The notes below the pieces were generated by a model. The model made no database searches and was not told the origin of the DNA. It saw only the letters and a list, made by a program, of their open reading frames with translations. This document shows, piece by piece, positions 1 through 9,370 of a stretch of 64,000 bases of DNA. The position numbers were made by a program, and so were the translations under genes. The DNA lies in contig NZ_CYPW01000032.1 in NCBI RefSeq assembly GCF_001458175.1, forward strand, positions 88,826 through 152,825, given 5' to 3'. The stretch is from Shimia marina (GTDB lineage: Bacteria > Pseudomonadota > Alphaproteobacteria > Rhodobacterales > Rhodobacteraceae). Each line of letters starts with the position of its first letter. Position 1 is the stretch's first letter.

Positions 1-504
1 GACGTGGTGGCCTCTGATGATGTGCAGGATCTGATGCGGCGGGAGGCTGATATTGCGGTGCGCCATGTGCGCCCGGAACAGCCGGATCTGATCGCGCGTC
101 TGGTGCGGGAGGCCAATGGATATTTCTATGCCGCCACAGATTATCTGGAACGGCGTGGCAGGCCGCAGGCGCTGGAAGATCTCACCGCCCATGATTTTAT
201 TGGCTCCGGCAATGTGGCACGGATGCTGGCGCATCTCACGCCTTTGGGGTTTCCAATCACGGAGGAGAATTTTCGCACCGGATCCGACAGCGGGCTTGTG
301 GCGTGGGAGATGTGCAAACAGGGGTTTGGCATCGCGCCCATGGCTGAGGAAGTGGCGGAGATGACACCGGGGGTGGAGCGTATCCTGCCGAAGCTGGATC
401 CGATTGTCTTCCCAATCTGGCTGACCACACATCGCGAGTTGCACAACAGTCGCCGTATGCGGCTGGTGTTTGATACATTGGCGGCGCATCTCGCCGGATC
501 ATAA
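1..504 (+). CDS. LysR-type transcriptional regulator, C-terminal part (5' truncated by window edge)
   Basis: Only the effector-binding half of a LysR regulator is present: the frame is open at the first base, so the helix-turn-helix lies upstream of the window. The visible part reads as the second lobe of a periplasmic-binding-like domain, with 'READIAVRHV' early and 'GSDSGLVAWEMCKQGFGIA' in the middle, the latter being the usual 'S....v..g.Gia.lp' stretch of LysR sensors. The tail 'WLTTHRELHNSRRMRLVFDTLAAHL' is the typical C-terminal helix. The target genes cannot be told from here. It ends against a bidirectional terminator shared with convergent pheT. Confidence 0.85.
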   Translation, partial: DVVASDDVQDLMRREADIAVRHVRPEQPDLIARLVREANGYFYAATDYLERRGRPQALEDLTAHDFIGSGNVARMLAHLTPLGFPITEENFRTGSDSGLVAWEMCKQGFGIAPMAEEVAEMTPGVERILPKLDPIVFPIWLTTHRELHNSRRMRLVFDTLAAHLAGS

Positions 505-506
505 CA

Positions 507-534
507 AAAACGCGCCCAACAGGGGGCGCGTTTT
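507..534. terminator. Bidirectional rho-independent terminator between the LysR gene and pheT
   Basis: Seven-base GC arms (511-517 and 524-530) enclose a six-base loop, with an A4 run before and a T4 run after. The structure can therefore stop transcription from both directions, which fits the convergent genes on either side. Confidence 0.85.
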
Positions 535-562
535 CTGATCTTGATACTGTTTGGCGGATGTA

Positions 563-2962
563 TCAGCCGCGCAGAGTGCCGCCGGTGGCCTTGGTCACCT
601 TCTCGACGATCTTGGCCGCGACGGCCTCAATATCGGCTTCTTTCAGCGTCTTGTCGGTGGGTTGCAGGCGCACGGTGATGGCGAGGGATTTTTTGCCCTC
701 TCCCAATGCGCCTCCGATGAACTCGTCAAAGACGCGCACGTTTTCGATCAGCGCCTTATCTGCACCCGCCGCCGCATTCACCAGCGTCAGTGCTTCGACA
801 TCGCCATCCACCACAAAGGCAAAATCACGTTCCACCGCCTGCAGGTCAGACATGGTCACAGCGCCTTTGGAAGCGGACTTTTTGCGTGGCAGCGGGATGT
901 CGGCGATGTGGATAGCAAAGGCCACAACCGGGCCTTTCACATTCAAAGCATCCAGAACCTTTGGGTGGATTTCCCCAAAGGCCCCAAGGATTTTCTTTGG
1001 ACCCAGACCAACCTTCGCGCTGCGGCCCGGATGCCACCAGCCATTCACACCGCGGTTGTAGGTCAGCTTGGCAGGCGCGCCGAGCGCTTCCATCACCGCT
1101 TCCATATCCGCTTTGGCGTCATAGATATCCACGCCACGGCTTTCGCCATGAATGTCTTTGCCAACAGTGCGACCCACCAGAATACCGGTCAGCAGGTTTT
1201 CCTGCTCGCCGGGCTCTCCACCGTGGAACACGGCGCCACATTCAAACAGCGCCATATCCATGAATCCACGTGCCTGATTGCGGGCTGCGGCTTGCAATAG
1301 GCCTGGCAGCAGGGAGGGGCGCATGTGGCTCATCTCGCTGGAAATCGGGTTTTCCAGCATGGTCGCATCAGAGCCACCGCCAAACAGTTCTGCCGCCGCT
1401 TTGTCGATGAAGCTGTAGGTCACACATTCATTGTAGCCCAGTGCGGCCGTCGTGCGGCGCGCGATCTGCTCGCGTTTTTGCATCGGCGACAGGATCTGCT
1501 CTGGCAGACCTGCGGTGGCGCGCGGCATGGGCTTGCCTTCCAGCTTGGTCAGTGAGGCGATGCGCGCCACCTCTTCGACCAGATCGGCAGAGCCACGCAC
1601 ATCCGGACGCCAGCTTGGCACATGGGCCATGTCGCCTTCGATGGTGAAACCAAGGGCTTCGAGCGTGGCGCGCTGAGTCTCGGCAGGGATCTTCATGCCC
1701 ACAAGAGACTGTACGCGATCTGTGTCGAGCTTATAGGCGCGCGACACATCCGGCACTTCGCCTGCGGTGACGATGTTGGAGGCTTCACCGCCGCAGAGAT
1801 CCAGGATCATCTGGGTGGCATCTTCCATGGCCTGCATGTTGTAAGCCGGGTCGATGCCACGTTCATTGCGGTAGCGTGCGTCGGTGTTGATCTTCAGGCC
1901 ACGGCCTGTGTAGGCGATCTGAATGTGATCCCAAACCGCGGCCTCAAGGAAGACATTGGTGGTTTCCTCGGTGCAGCCGGTGGGCAGGCCACCCATGATG
2001 CCGCCGATGGATTCCACGCCTTCATCATCAGAAATCACCACCATGCCGGGTGCAAATGTGTATTCTTTTTCGTCCAGCCCCATCAGGGTCTCACCGCCCT
2101 GAGTGCGGTGCACCCGCAGGTTGCCGTTGACCTTGTCGGCGTCAAACACATGCAGCGGGCGGTTGCGGTCAAAGGTGAAGAAGTTGGTGATGTCCACCAG
2201 CGCGGAAATCGGGCGCAGGCCGATGGCTTTCAGGCGGTCCTGTAACCACTGTGGGGAGGGGCCGTTTTTCACACCTTTGATCAGACGTCCGGCAAAGACT
2301 TCGCAGCCGTCGGTCTTGGTGTCGTCATCAATGGTTACGGAGATCGGGCTCTCAAAGGTGCCTTCGATGGTTGCGGTTTTGGCGGGTTTCATCTTGCCCA
2401 GACCCCGCGCCGCCAGATCCAGCGCGATGCCGCGCACGCCCAGAGCATCCGGGCGGTTTGGCGTGATCGCAATTTCGATCATTGTGTCCACTTTCGACGG
2501 GCTGTTTGCCGCCAGCCAGTCGACAAATCTGTCGCCCACTTCGCCAGAGGGCAGTTCGATGATGCCGTCATGTTCATCTGACAGCTCCAGCTCACGCTCA
2601 GAGGCCATCATGCCATAGCTTTCCACACCACGGATTTTGCCCACGCTGATGGTGATATCCAGACCGGGAATATACATGCCGGGTTTGCAGACAACCACGG
2701 TGATGCCTTCGCGCGCATTGGGCGCACCACAGATGATTTGCAGTTCCCCTTCGTCGGTGGCGACCTTGCAAACGCGCAGCTTATCTGCATCCGGGTGCTT
2801 TTCGGCATGCACCACTTTGCCGAGGGTAAATCCGGCCAGCCGCTCTGCGGGGTTGGATACGTCTTCTACCTCAAGGCCAAGGTCGGTCAGCGCTTCGACG
2901 ATCTCGTCAACGCTTGCGTCGGTCTCAAGGTGGTCTTTCAGCCAAGAAAGAGTGAATTTCAT
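563..2962 (-). CDS. pheT: Phenylalanine--tRNA ligase beta subunit
   Basis: The beta subunit of the alpha2-beta2 enzyme that charges tRNA-Phe with phenylalanine in the cytoplasm. It has 799 residues, the usual bacterial length. The N-terminal tRNA-binding (EMAP-like) domain lies at about 39-150 ('LGKVVHAEKHPDADKLRVC'). The B3/4 editing region and the B5 domain fill the middle, and the C-terminal FDX-ACB anticodon-binding domain is at about 705-799, starting near 'DLQAVERDFAFVV'. The stop faces the shared terminator at 507-534. It is the last gene of a minus-strand run that begins at pheS, from which it is separated by three unrelated genes. Certain from family similarity. Confidence 0.97.
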   Translation of the reverse strand: MKFTLSWLKDHLETDASVDEIVEALTDLGLEVEDVSNPAERLAGFTLGKVVHAEKHPDADKLRVCKVATDEGELQIICGAPNAREGITVVVCKPGMYIPGLDITISVGKIRGVESYGMMASERELELSDEHDGIIELPSGEVGDRFVDWLAANSPSKVDTMIEIAITPNRPDALGVRGIALDLAARGLGKMKPAKTATIEGTFESPISVTIDDDTKTDGCEVFAGRLIKGVKNGPSPQWLQDRLKAIGLRPISALVDITNFFTFDRNRPLHVFDADKVNGNLRVHRTQGGETLMGLDEKEYTFAPGMVVISDDEGVESIGGIMGGLPTGCTEETTNVFLEAAVWDHIQIAYTGRGLKINTDARYRNERGIDPAYNMQAMEDATQMILDLCGGEASNIVTAGEVPDVSRAYKLDTDRVQSLVGMKIPAETQRATLEALGFTIEGDMAHVPSWRPDVRGSADLVEEVARIASLTKLEGKPMPRATAGLPEQILSPMQKREQIARRTTAALGYNECVTYSFIDKAAAELFGGGSDATMLENPISSEMSHMRPSLLPGLLQAAARNQARGFMDMALFECGAVFHGGEPGEQENLLTGILVGRTVGKDIHGESRGVDIYDAKADMEAVMEALGAPAKLTYNRGVNGWWHPGRSAKVGLGPKKILGAFGEIHPKVLDALNVKGPVVAFAIHIADIPLPRKKSASKGAVTMSDLQAVERDFAFVVDGDVEALTLVNAAAGADKALIENVRVFDEFIGGALGEGKKSLAITVRLQPTDKTLKEADIEAVAAKIVEKVTKATGGTLRG

Positions 2963-3051
2963 CTGTCCGGTGTCCTATGGCAAGCCATGTTTGTTGCAGC
3001 AGGCAATGACAAAGATTGCCCTTATGTGCAAGCCTTGCTGCAAGATAGGGA

Positions 3052-3870
3052 TCACGGATAGCTTGGGGTGAGGCCCAAAAGCGCGTCCAATTGACGGCCA
3101 ATCCACCCATGGGGAATGAAGTGGCCGCCCGGATGCAGATCCAGTGTCACTGCGCCGCCGTCGCAGTCCCAAGTGGTGCGGCTGAGCGTGAGAAAGCTGC
3201 GCACCTGCCAGTCACCCTGATCCGTCCCGTCCGCCGCGCAATCCAGCGCGCGTCGCCACAGCGCCACGGGGTAGGTGGTGTCACCATGCGGCCCCATAGG
3301 GAAATCCATCACCGTATCCGCCAACCCATGTACATGGCGCACCTCCGCCGGGGCCTCTGCACAGGTTTCGCTCTGATCAAGGCTGCCCGCGATTGCCAGA
3401 AGTGCGGCAACGTCGTCGCCGCTGGCGCAGGCATAGCGCCACGCCATAGCGGAGCCAAAAGAGTATCCGGAGACGTAGATTTTCGTGGCATCCACCGGGA
3501 AGCGTTGCGCCACATCTGCCAGCACCGCATCGGCAAACGGCACATCCGGGCTGTCTGCGTTCCAGAAATTCCAGCTTTTGTTAAGGCCATTGGGGGTCAC
3601 CAGAAGCACGCCACGCCGTTTGGTGGAGGCCCCCACACGATCAGAACGCTGTGCATGGGTGCCGGTGCGCGACCAGCCGTGAAAATGCAACAACACAGGC
3701 AGAGGGGTGATGCCATCCCAACCGTCCGGGGCCATCACATGATAGGAGCGCTCCCCCAAAGGGCAGGCGATATCCTCGCCGCAGGCTGCGGCATCGCTTT
3801 TCCATGGTCCCATGGCAGCGAGGAAAAAGAGCGCCACACAGGCGGAGAGGCGAAGGGCAAGGCGTGTCAT
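3052..3870 (-). CDS. Secreted alpha/beta-hydrolase, PHB-depolymerase/feruloyl-esterase-like (CE1 type)
   Basis: A 272-residue protein with an N-terminal signal peptide (hydrophobic 7-20, likely cleavage near 28), so probably periplasmic or secreted. It has the complete catalytic set of the esterase_phb/LpqC group: oxyanion 'HFHGWS' at 62-67, nucleophile Ser137 in 'GYSFGS', acid Asp185 in 'HGLADTVMDF', and His250 in 'GGHFIPHGW'. Paired cysteines (30/36, 170/211) fit an exported protein. The substrate is unknown: family members cut polyhydroxyalkanoate oligomers or aromatic esters of polysaccharides. It sits between the amidotransferase and pheT on the same strand (89 bases before pheT), and nothing suggests a functional link to translation. 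Confidence 0.8.
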   Translation of the reverse strand: MTRLALRLSACVALFFLAAMGPWKSDAAACGEDIACPLGERSYHVMAPDGWDGITPLPVLLHFHGWSRTGTHAQRSDRVGASTKRRGVLLVTPNGLNKSWNFWNADSPDVPFADAVLADVAQRFPVDATKIYVSGYSFGSAMAWRYACASGDDVAALLAIAGSLDQSETCAEAPAEVRHVHGLADTVMDFPMGPHGDTTYPVALWRRALDCAADGTDQGDWQVRSFLTLSRTTWDCDGGAVTLDLHPGGHFIPHGWIGRQLDALLGLTPSYP

Positions 3871-3935
3871 GACGCTGACATTAGCCCAGCGGGGCGGTGT
3901 GTCACGTCACATATATGTGGGGCAGCGGAGATGTG

Positions 3936-4712
3936 TCAGGCGGCCACACCGATGTGGGTCAGCCAGTTGGAGAGTTCGCGCATGCGCATATGTGGGGACA
4001 GATCACCGGCGCGCACGCCCAGCCGTTCTGCTGCGCCTTGATCTGTGTCGGCGCACATCAGATCGGGCACCATGGCGGCATGATCGTCGCGCAGGCTCAA
4101 AAATCCGGCAATCCGCCCGATGTCCAGCGCACTCATTTCAGGGTGGTATTGCACGCCCCAGAAGTTCACGCCGCCTTTGGTATAGGCCATGGCCTGAACC
4201 TGTGAGTGGGCATTGAAGGCGAGGAGTTCAGCCCCCTCCGGCAGGCGCACCACCTCGTGGGAGTGAATGCAGGGGCTGGAGAGTCCGCAATCGCGCTGGC
4301 CAAACATCGGATGCGTACGGCCCGCTTCGGTAAAGGTGACCTGCGCGGCCAGGCCAAATTCCAATCCATTGGGCGAATCGTTCACATGGCCGCCCAGAAC
4401 CGAGGCCGCCAATTGCATACCATTGCACGATCCCCAGACCGGCAGGCCAGTGGCAAAGGCCATTTCCATCGCGGCCCGCAAGGGGGCAGCCCGCGCATCA
4501 CAGGTGGTCCAATCCACGCCGGATCCGGTGAACACAATGCCATCGACGCCGTCAAACACAGTGGCAGTGAGCGGCGCGGCATAAGGCGCCACCACCCGCA
4601 GTTCCGCATGGGGGATCAGCGCCTGAAAAGCTTTCAGGAAATAGGCGGAAGCAGACCGGCTTTGCGCCAGAAGATCGGTGGAGTTGCTTTCAACGATAAG
4701 GAGGCGTGTCAT
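3936..4712 (-). CDS. Class I glutamine amidotransferase-like protein
   Basis: A stand-alone GATase1 domain of 258 residues. The nucleophile elbow is 'WGSCNGMQ' (Cys96), and the His/Glu pair is in 'VQYHPEMS' (His190, Glu192), so the glutaminase triad is intact. Such single-domain proteins resemble GMP synthase GATase and the gamma-glutamyl hydrolases, but no synthetase partner lies nearby. The product could transfer ammonia to an unknown acceptor or hydrolyse gamma-glutamyl compounds. The C-terminal extension after 210 ('MRMRELSNWLTHIGVAA') is also seen in GMP-synthase-like Rhodobacteraceae proteins. It lies 30 bases downstream of the small membrane gene, in the pheS-pheT run. Confidence 0.8.
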   Translation of the reverse strand: MTRLLIVESNSTDLLAQSRSASAYFLKAFQALIPHAELRVVAPYAAPLTATVFDGVDGIVFTGSGVDWTTCDARAAPLRAAMEMAFATGLPVWGSCNGMQLAASVLGGHVNDSPNGLEFGLAAQVTFTEAGRTHPMFGQRDCGLSSPCIHSHEVVRLPEGAELLAFNAHSQVQAMAYTKGGVNFWGVQYHPEMSALDIGRIAGFLSLRDDHAAMVPDLMCADTDQGAAERLGVRAGDLSPHMRMRELSNWLTHIGVAA

Positions 4713-4742
4713 GCTGTGTTAAACCGAGTGCGCGTTGGTTAC

Positions 4743-5033
4743 TTACTTCTTGCCCAAGTCTATGAGCTTCGTTGTTTTCAGAGTTCTGTTGCGTTGGGCG
4801 ACGATGATATCGTTTGAACGGCGCAGCCTTCTGTTAGCAAAGAACAGGCCCGGGAAAATACAAACCCAGCCAATTGGATAGAACACAAATGCCCATTCCC
4901 CTAAAGCTGCGGGGAGAAAGGTCATAATCACCGCAGTCACCATCAGAGAGATAAGCCAGCGCCTTGGATGTTTTGAGACTCTCCGGTCCCACCAGTCCAA
5001 ATAAGCGGCCAAAGCAACTTGAAACTGGTACAT
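4743..5033 (-). CDS. Small membrane protein of unknown function
   Basis: A 96-residue protein with two predicted membrane segments (about 27-44 and 48-65, rich in V/I/F/W) and a basic C-terminal tail. The start is well supported: an AGGAGG Shine-Dalgarno lies seven bases before the ATG. I recognise no family. Its base composition is less GC-rich than the neighbours. It begins 67 bases after pheS ends and precedes the amidotransferase. Confidence 0.65.
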   Translation of the reverse strand: MYQFQVALAAYLDWWDRRVSKHPRRWLISLMVTAVIMTFLPAALGEWAFVFYPIGWVCIFPGLFFANRRLRRSNDIIVAQRNRTLKTTKLIDLGKK

Positions 5034-5100
5034 CAGCAGGCCTCCTTGAAAGCCTGCTTACGGTAGCGCAAGCTCAAAGCAGGGCTTGCGATCACAGATA

Positions 5101-6171
5101 TTACCGATTCAAACCGCCATGCAGCGTTGGCTGATCCAGCGAGGCAAAGCCATAGTGGCGCAGCCAGCGCAGGTCGCTGTCAAAGAAGGCGCGCAGATCG
5201 GGGATGCCGTATTTCAGCATCGCGAGACGGTCGATCCCGATGCCAAAAGCAAAGCCTTGGTACTCATTTGGATCAATGCCGCCCGCCTCAAGCACCTTAG
5301 GGTGCACCATGCCGGAGCCCAGCACTTCAAGCCAGTCGTCGCCTTCGCCCACCTTCACGGTGCCACCTTCCCAGCTGCACTGGATGTCCACCTCGGCAGA
5401 GGGTTCCGTGAACGGGAAGTGCGAGGCGCGGAAGCGGGTTTTCACTTCGGTGCCGAAGAAGGCAGAGAAGAATTCCTCCAGCACCCACTTGAGGTTCGCC
5501 ATGGAGATGTCGCGGCCCAAAGCAAGGCCCTCGACCTGATGGAACATCGGGGTGTGGGTTTGGTCATAATCGGCGCGATACACGCGACCGGGGCAGATGA
5601 TGCGGATCGGCGCGCCGGTTTTCTCCATCGAGCGGATCTGAACCGGGCTGGTGTGGGTGCGCAGCACATGTGGCGGGCGCTCATCCCCTTCGGCGCGATG
5701 GGTGTAGAACGTGTCCATCTCGGCGCGGGCCGGGTGGTGGCCGGGGATGTTGAGCGCGTCAAAGTTATACCAGTCGGTTTCAATCTGCGGCCCTTCGGCC
5801 ACGGAGAAACCCATGTCGGCAAAGATTGCGGTGACCTCTTCGGTCACCTGGCTGATCGGGTGAATGGTGCCCACACGGCGGTTGCGCGCAGGCAGCGTCA
5901 CATCCAGCCATTCGGTGGCCAGACGGGCATCCAGCGCCGCATCGGCCAGCGCAACCTTCTTGGCCGCCAACGCGGAGTTGATTTCATTTTTCAGCGCATT
6001 GAGCGCCGGGCCTGCCACCTGACGCTCTTCTGGGGTCATCTTGCCCAGTTCGCGCATTTTCAGGCTGACTTCGCCCTTTTTGCCCACGGCCTGCAGGCGC
6101 AGCTCTTCCAGAGCGGCTTCATCCGCAGCGGCGGCAATGGCGTCGATGTATTTGATGCGCAGATCGTCCAT
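5101..6171 (-). CDS. pheS: Phenylalanine--tRNA ligase alpha subunit
   Basis: The catalytic subunit of phenylalanyl-tRNA synthetase, 356 residues. An N-terminal coiled-coil (about 1-90) is followed by the class II core. Motif 2 lies in the '[20 protein letters not shown]' stretch and motif 3 in '[18 protein letters not shown]' near 310-327, the latter containing the ATP-binding arginine. Transcribed first in the run that ends with pheT. In most bacteria pheS and pheT are adjacent, whereas here 2.1 kb and three genes lie between them. Confidence 0.97.
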   Translation of the reverse strand: MDDLRIKYIDAIAAAADEAALEELRLQAVGKKGEVSLKMRELGKMTPEERQVAGPALNALKNEINSALAAKKVALADAALDARLATEWLDVTLPARNRRVGTIHPISQVTEEVTAIFADMGFSVAEGPQIETDWYNFDALNIPGHHPARAEMDTFYTHRAEGDERPPHVLRTHTSPVQIRSMEKTGAPIRIICPGRVYRADYDQTHTPMFHQVEGLALGRDISMANLKWVLEEFFSAFFGTEVKTRFRASHFPFTEPSAEVDIQCSWEGGTVKVGEGDDWLEVLGSGMVHPKVLEAGGIDPNEYQGFAFGIGIDRLAMLKYGIPDLRAFFDSDLRWLRHYGFASLDQPTLHGGLNR

Positions 6172-6240
6172 GACAGGGCTGTCCCAAGTGAAGAAATTAC
6201 CGCAGACCTCCTACCACAAGGCCCATTGATTGCAAGTCTG

Positions 6241-6274
6241 CTGCTGCGGGTGCAAGCGCGTGCGCCCGCAGCAG
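6241..6274 (-). terminator. Terminator-like hairpin between the AGCS symporter gene and pheS
   Basis: Perfect ten-base GC-rich arms (6241-6250 and 6265-6274) lie seven bases past the stop of the symporter gene on the minus strand. No good T-run follows, so it may be a weak terminator or an RNA-stabilising structure. Confidence 0.5.
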
Positions 6275-6280
6275 GCCTGT

Positions 6281-7780
6281 TTATTTCCAGATTTGCGCGT
6301 CCACACCTTTGGCCAGATCAGGGTGATCTGTGATGTGGAAGCTGGGGGTCTGGCCCGCTTTGCGCTGCGCCTGATAGTCGCGCGCCAGACGGATCACCAC
6401 GGGTGACAGCAAGGCCAGAGCCACCAGATTAAGCAGCGCCATCAAGCCAATAGACATGTCCGCTGCGTTGAACACCACGCCCACCGATTGCACCGCCCCC
6501 CAGATCAGGAACAGCAGGAGGAACACGCGCAGCACGCCAAGCGCCTTGGGCCCATCTTTTTTCAGGAAGACCATGCCGCTTTCCGCATAGCCATAGCAGG
6601 CAATTATGGTGGTGAAGGCAAACAGCAATACGGCGATTGCGATGAAATAGGTGCCAAAGGGGCCAAGGAAAGCGGCGGCAGCCTGTTGCGTCATGGCGAT
6701 GCCCTCAAGCGTGTTGCCATCCGCATCAACCATTTTATCCGCACCGGAGAGGATGATCATCACAGCGGTGGCCGTGCAGACAAGGATGGTGTCGATGAAA
6801 ACGCCAAAGGCCTGCACAAATCCCTGCGAGGCGGGATGATGGGGCACGGGTGTGGCCGCGGCGGCAATATTGGGTGCAGAGCCCATGCCTGCCTCATTGG
6901 AGAAGAGCCCGCGCTTCACCCCGTTGAGCAGCGCAGCAGTCATGCCTCCGGCGGCTCCCCCTGCGGCCTCTTGCAGGCCAAAAGCGCCTTTCACGATCTG
7001 TACAAGTGCGCCGGGCACATCCGCGGCATTGGTCAGCAGAACATAGAGTGCCACCAGAATATAGGCCCCGGCCATAAAAGGCACCAGTAGAGAGGCCACG
7101 CGGGTGATCGCACGAATGCCACCAAAAATCACAAGGCCCGTGGCCCCTGCCAGCAGTACGCCAGAGAGAATTTCCGGCACCTCAAAGGCGCGGTGCATGG
7201 CCTGTGCGATGGAATTGGATTGCACCGCATTCACCACCAGACCGAAAGCAAAGATCAGGAATATAGAGGACAGTGCCCCCAGCCAGGGCATGTTCAGGCC
7301 ACGTGCGATGTAAAACGCGGGGCCGCCGCGGTAGTTGCCGCTGTCATCGCGGGTTTTATAGAGCTGGGCCAGCGCCGCTTCTGCAAAGGAGGTGGCCATG
7401 CCCAAAAGCGCCACAATCCACATCCAGAAAATCGCCCCCGGCCCGCCCAGAGAAATCGCCACGGCCACCCCGGCAAGGTTTCCGGTGCCAATGCGGGAGG
7501 CAAGGCTGACTGCAAGGGCCTGAAACGGCGAGATGCCTGCATCATCCGGGCTGCGCGCCACCATCGTCAGGCGGATCTGTTCTTTGAAGTTCACGATCTG
7601 AATGAAGCGCAGACGCAGGGTCAGATAGGCGCCAATGCCAAGCAGAAGATACATCAGCAGGTAGCCCCACAGGATGCCGTTCATCTGATTGACGATGAGA
7701 TTGATGAGATCCAGCACGCTGGTTGTGATCTGGCTCAGGACAGTATCCGGAGCGGCGGTTTCCGCGGAAGAGGTGGTCAT
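6281..7780 (-). CDS. Alanine/glycine:cation symporter (AGCS family)
   Basis: A 499-residue inner-membrane transporter with about ten hydrophobic segments. It resembles the DagA/AlsT/AgcS family, which imports alanine or glycine with Na+ (or H+). Typical family stretches are 'GPGAIFWMWIVALLGMATSF', 'YRGGPAFYIARGL', 'KRGLFSNEAGMGSAPNIAA' and 'TTIIACYGYAESGM'. The first 30 residues are an extra, weakly conserved N-terminal tail. Substrate choice between alanine, glycine and glutamine cannot be decided by eye. It stands alone, with a 323-base gap upstream. Confidence 0.93.
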   Translation of the reverse strand: MTTSSAETAAPDTVLSQITTSVLDLINLIVNQMNGILWGYLLMYLLLGIGAYLTLRLRFIQIVNFKEQIRLTMVARSPDDAGISPFQALAVSLASRIGTGNLAGVAVAISLGGPGAIFWMWIVALLGMATSFAEAALAQLYKTRDDSGNYRGGPAFYIARGLNMPWLGALSSIFLIFAFGLVVNAVQSNSIAQAMHRAFEVPEILSGVLLAGATGLVIFGGIRAITRVASLLVPFMAGAYILVALYVLLTNAADVPGALVQIVKGAFGLQEAAGGAAGGMTAALLNGVKRGLFSNEAGMGSAPNIAAAATPVPHHPASQGFVQAFGVFIDTILVCTATAVMIILSGADKMVDADGNTLEGIAMTQQAAAAFLGPFGTYFIAIAVLLFAFTTIIACYGYAESGMVFLKKDGPKALGVLRVFLLLFLIWGAVQSVGVVFNAADMSIGLMALLNLVALALLSPVVIRLARDYQAQRKAGQTPSFHITDHPDLAKGVDAQIWK

Positions 7781-8103
7781 GGGTACCCTGCATGTGATGG
7801 CGGGTGGCCTTGCGGAGGATCATCGGCCTTGCAGATCCTAAAACGGCGGCCTCCGCCGAAAAATCTGGGGCCCCCTACGCCTCTTTTGGATCGAGGGAAA
7901 CCCCTTTTTTGCTTGAAGCTGCCCGGAGCGGCCCCCACAAATCCGTGATCCGATTTCAGGGGTCGGTGAAGGAGGGCGCGTCAGCTTCGGGCCCCTGTGA
8001 TTTTTCACAGCGGTTTGGCAGGCCATTGCATTGCGGCTTGCGACGGGGCTGTCAAACAGCGCCGAGTTCATGCGGCCAGAATCCTTGTTGCGGCGCCTAT
8101 GGT
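7781..8103. other. Intergenic region, no gene seen
   Basis: 323 bases between the start of the AGCS gene and the end of the first Hint gene. Short reading frames here lack ribosome sites and family features. I see small hairpins only: GCGGCC/CCGC around 7847 and CTGTG-N5-CACAG near 7995. It must hold the promoter of the symporter gene, but no clear -35/-10 pair stands out. Confidence 0.4.
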
Positions 8104-9216
8104 CTATTGCGGGCGCATCAGAATGGGCCCGAGGCTGGTTTGTGCCGCAGGTCGTTCGTTTTTTTTGCGTGTGTTGTCAAAGACATGAGCGCCTGCAGCC
8201 AGAGCCGGGAAGAGCGCGAACATCTCCGCATGTGCGGCAACACCACCGCCCCGCGCCGGCAGACCCTCAGGGTGAAAGCACTGGCTGAGCACGCCGTCGC
8301 CGCTGACGATCTGGGGGTGTTCAAAAGCGATGTGAAAATAGGTAACGCTTTCGCAGGCGCTGACCCGGACATCGCAGGCATCAACCAGCACGCGGGCTGG
8401 GACCAGAATTTCAGGCTCCCCATACAAAAGCTGAGCCCGCCAGCCGGTCAGTAAGAGCAGATGGTCCGGGGAGACCCAATGAGGTTTGAGGGCGCCAAAT
8501 GTTTCCTGCGCGATCTGGATCGGGGCATATCTGTCCCGGCCGGGCAGCGTGCGCTTGCTCACCCATTGGATGGGTTGAAAGCCATTGTCACGAGTCCAGA
8601 CCAGATCGCCAGCGCGCAATGTGTCGATCAATTGATGGCCAACTTTGGTGCGGATGCGGGTGCCGGCCGCAAAACAGGCCACGCCAGAAGCGGGATCGGC
8701 GCTGGCGATCAGCGGTTGCGAGGATGGGCTGTGTGGTTGTCGCGCGGGAGGAGGGGGCGAGGGGCGTTGCGGCCTGGTGGGCGGTTTGGCCTTGGCAAAG
8801 AGGCGTGAACAGTGCCCTTTGGCAGGCCCATCCAGCGCCACCAGACGCTGTGCGCCGGTGCTGATATCGTAAAAGCCGATGAGCCTGCCGCTTGCCATAT
8901 CCGTGAGAGCAACCGCAATGAGCGCGTCCGTGACAGCTTTGGCATCCTTGCTTTTGACATGGGGCTGCACATGCAGGCGGGGGAATTGGGTCGCTGTCAG
9001 CACGAGCCTGCGCATGTTGTTGCTGGAATCGACGGAGACCAGAACATCAGGGTGGGATAGGGGAATGACCTCACTGACACGGCCATCGCGCTGATACAGG
9101 GACAGGACAAAATCACCGGGCGCTTCGCTGGGGAAAAGAGTGACTTCGATATAATGCTCCACACCTTTTGGGGCGGGGGATGCATGGGTAATATGCAGCT
9201 CGGTGATCCGGGCCAT
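8104..9216 (-). CDS. Hint-domain protein with lamin-tail-like N-terminus (paralogue 1)
   Basis: A 370-residue protein when started at the ATG preceded by GGAGG (9222-9226), which gives 'MARITELHI', matching the start of the neighbouring paralogue. Residues 1-130 look like a lamin-tail-type beta-sandwich, and a Pro/Ser-rich linker spans about 143-170. A Hint (hedgehog/intein, Hint_2-like) domain starts at Cys181 ('CFAAGTRI'), with the block-B-like 'VSPDHLLLL' and a late 'HIAFEHPQIVSGDGVL'. Hint domains can cleave their own peptide bond at the first cysteine; there is no downstream extein, so cleavage or lipid/nucleophile transfer rather than splicing would be expected. No signal peptide is seen, so secretion, if any, is by another route. 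The function is unknown. Confidence 0.85.
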   Translation of the reverse strand: MARITELHITHASPAPKGVEHYIEVTLFPSEAPGDFVLSLYQRDGRVSEVIPLSHPDVLVSVDSSNNMRRLVLTATQFPRLHVQPHVKSKDAKAVTDALIAVALTDMASGRLIGFYDISTGAQRLVALDGPAKGHCSRLFAKAKPPTRPQRPSPPPPARQPHSPSSQPLIASADPASGVACFAAGTRIRTKVGHQLIDTLRAGDLVWTRDNGFQPIQWVSKRTLPGRDRYAPIQIAQETFGALKPHWVSPDHLLLLTGWRAQLLYGEPEILVPARVLVDACDVRVSACESVTYFHIAFEHPQIVSGDGVLSQCFHPEGLPARGGGVAAHAEMFALFPALAAGAHVFDNTRKKNERPAAQTSLGPILMRPQ

Positions 9217-9370
9217 GGAAACCTCCAAACACTGGTACAAATGCGCGGCAAAACACACGCCGCTCCGGTATCATGGGGGTGGTTTGGTAAATAAAGCGTA
9301 ACTTGTTTCTAATTTGTTCTATTGTTGTTCAATTTATATTCGATCAATGTTCTAGTCTGTCTTGCCCTTA

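Noticed and set aside
5086-6333. A 415-codon frame opposite pheS
   Set aside because: Shadow of pheS; no ribosome site or family features.
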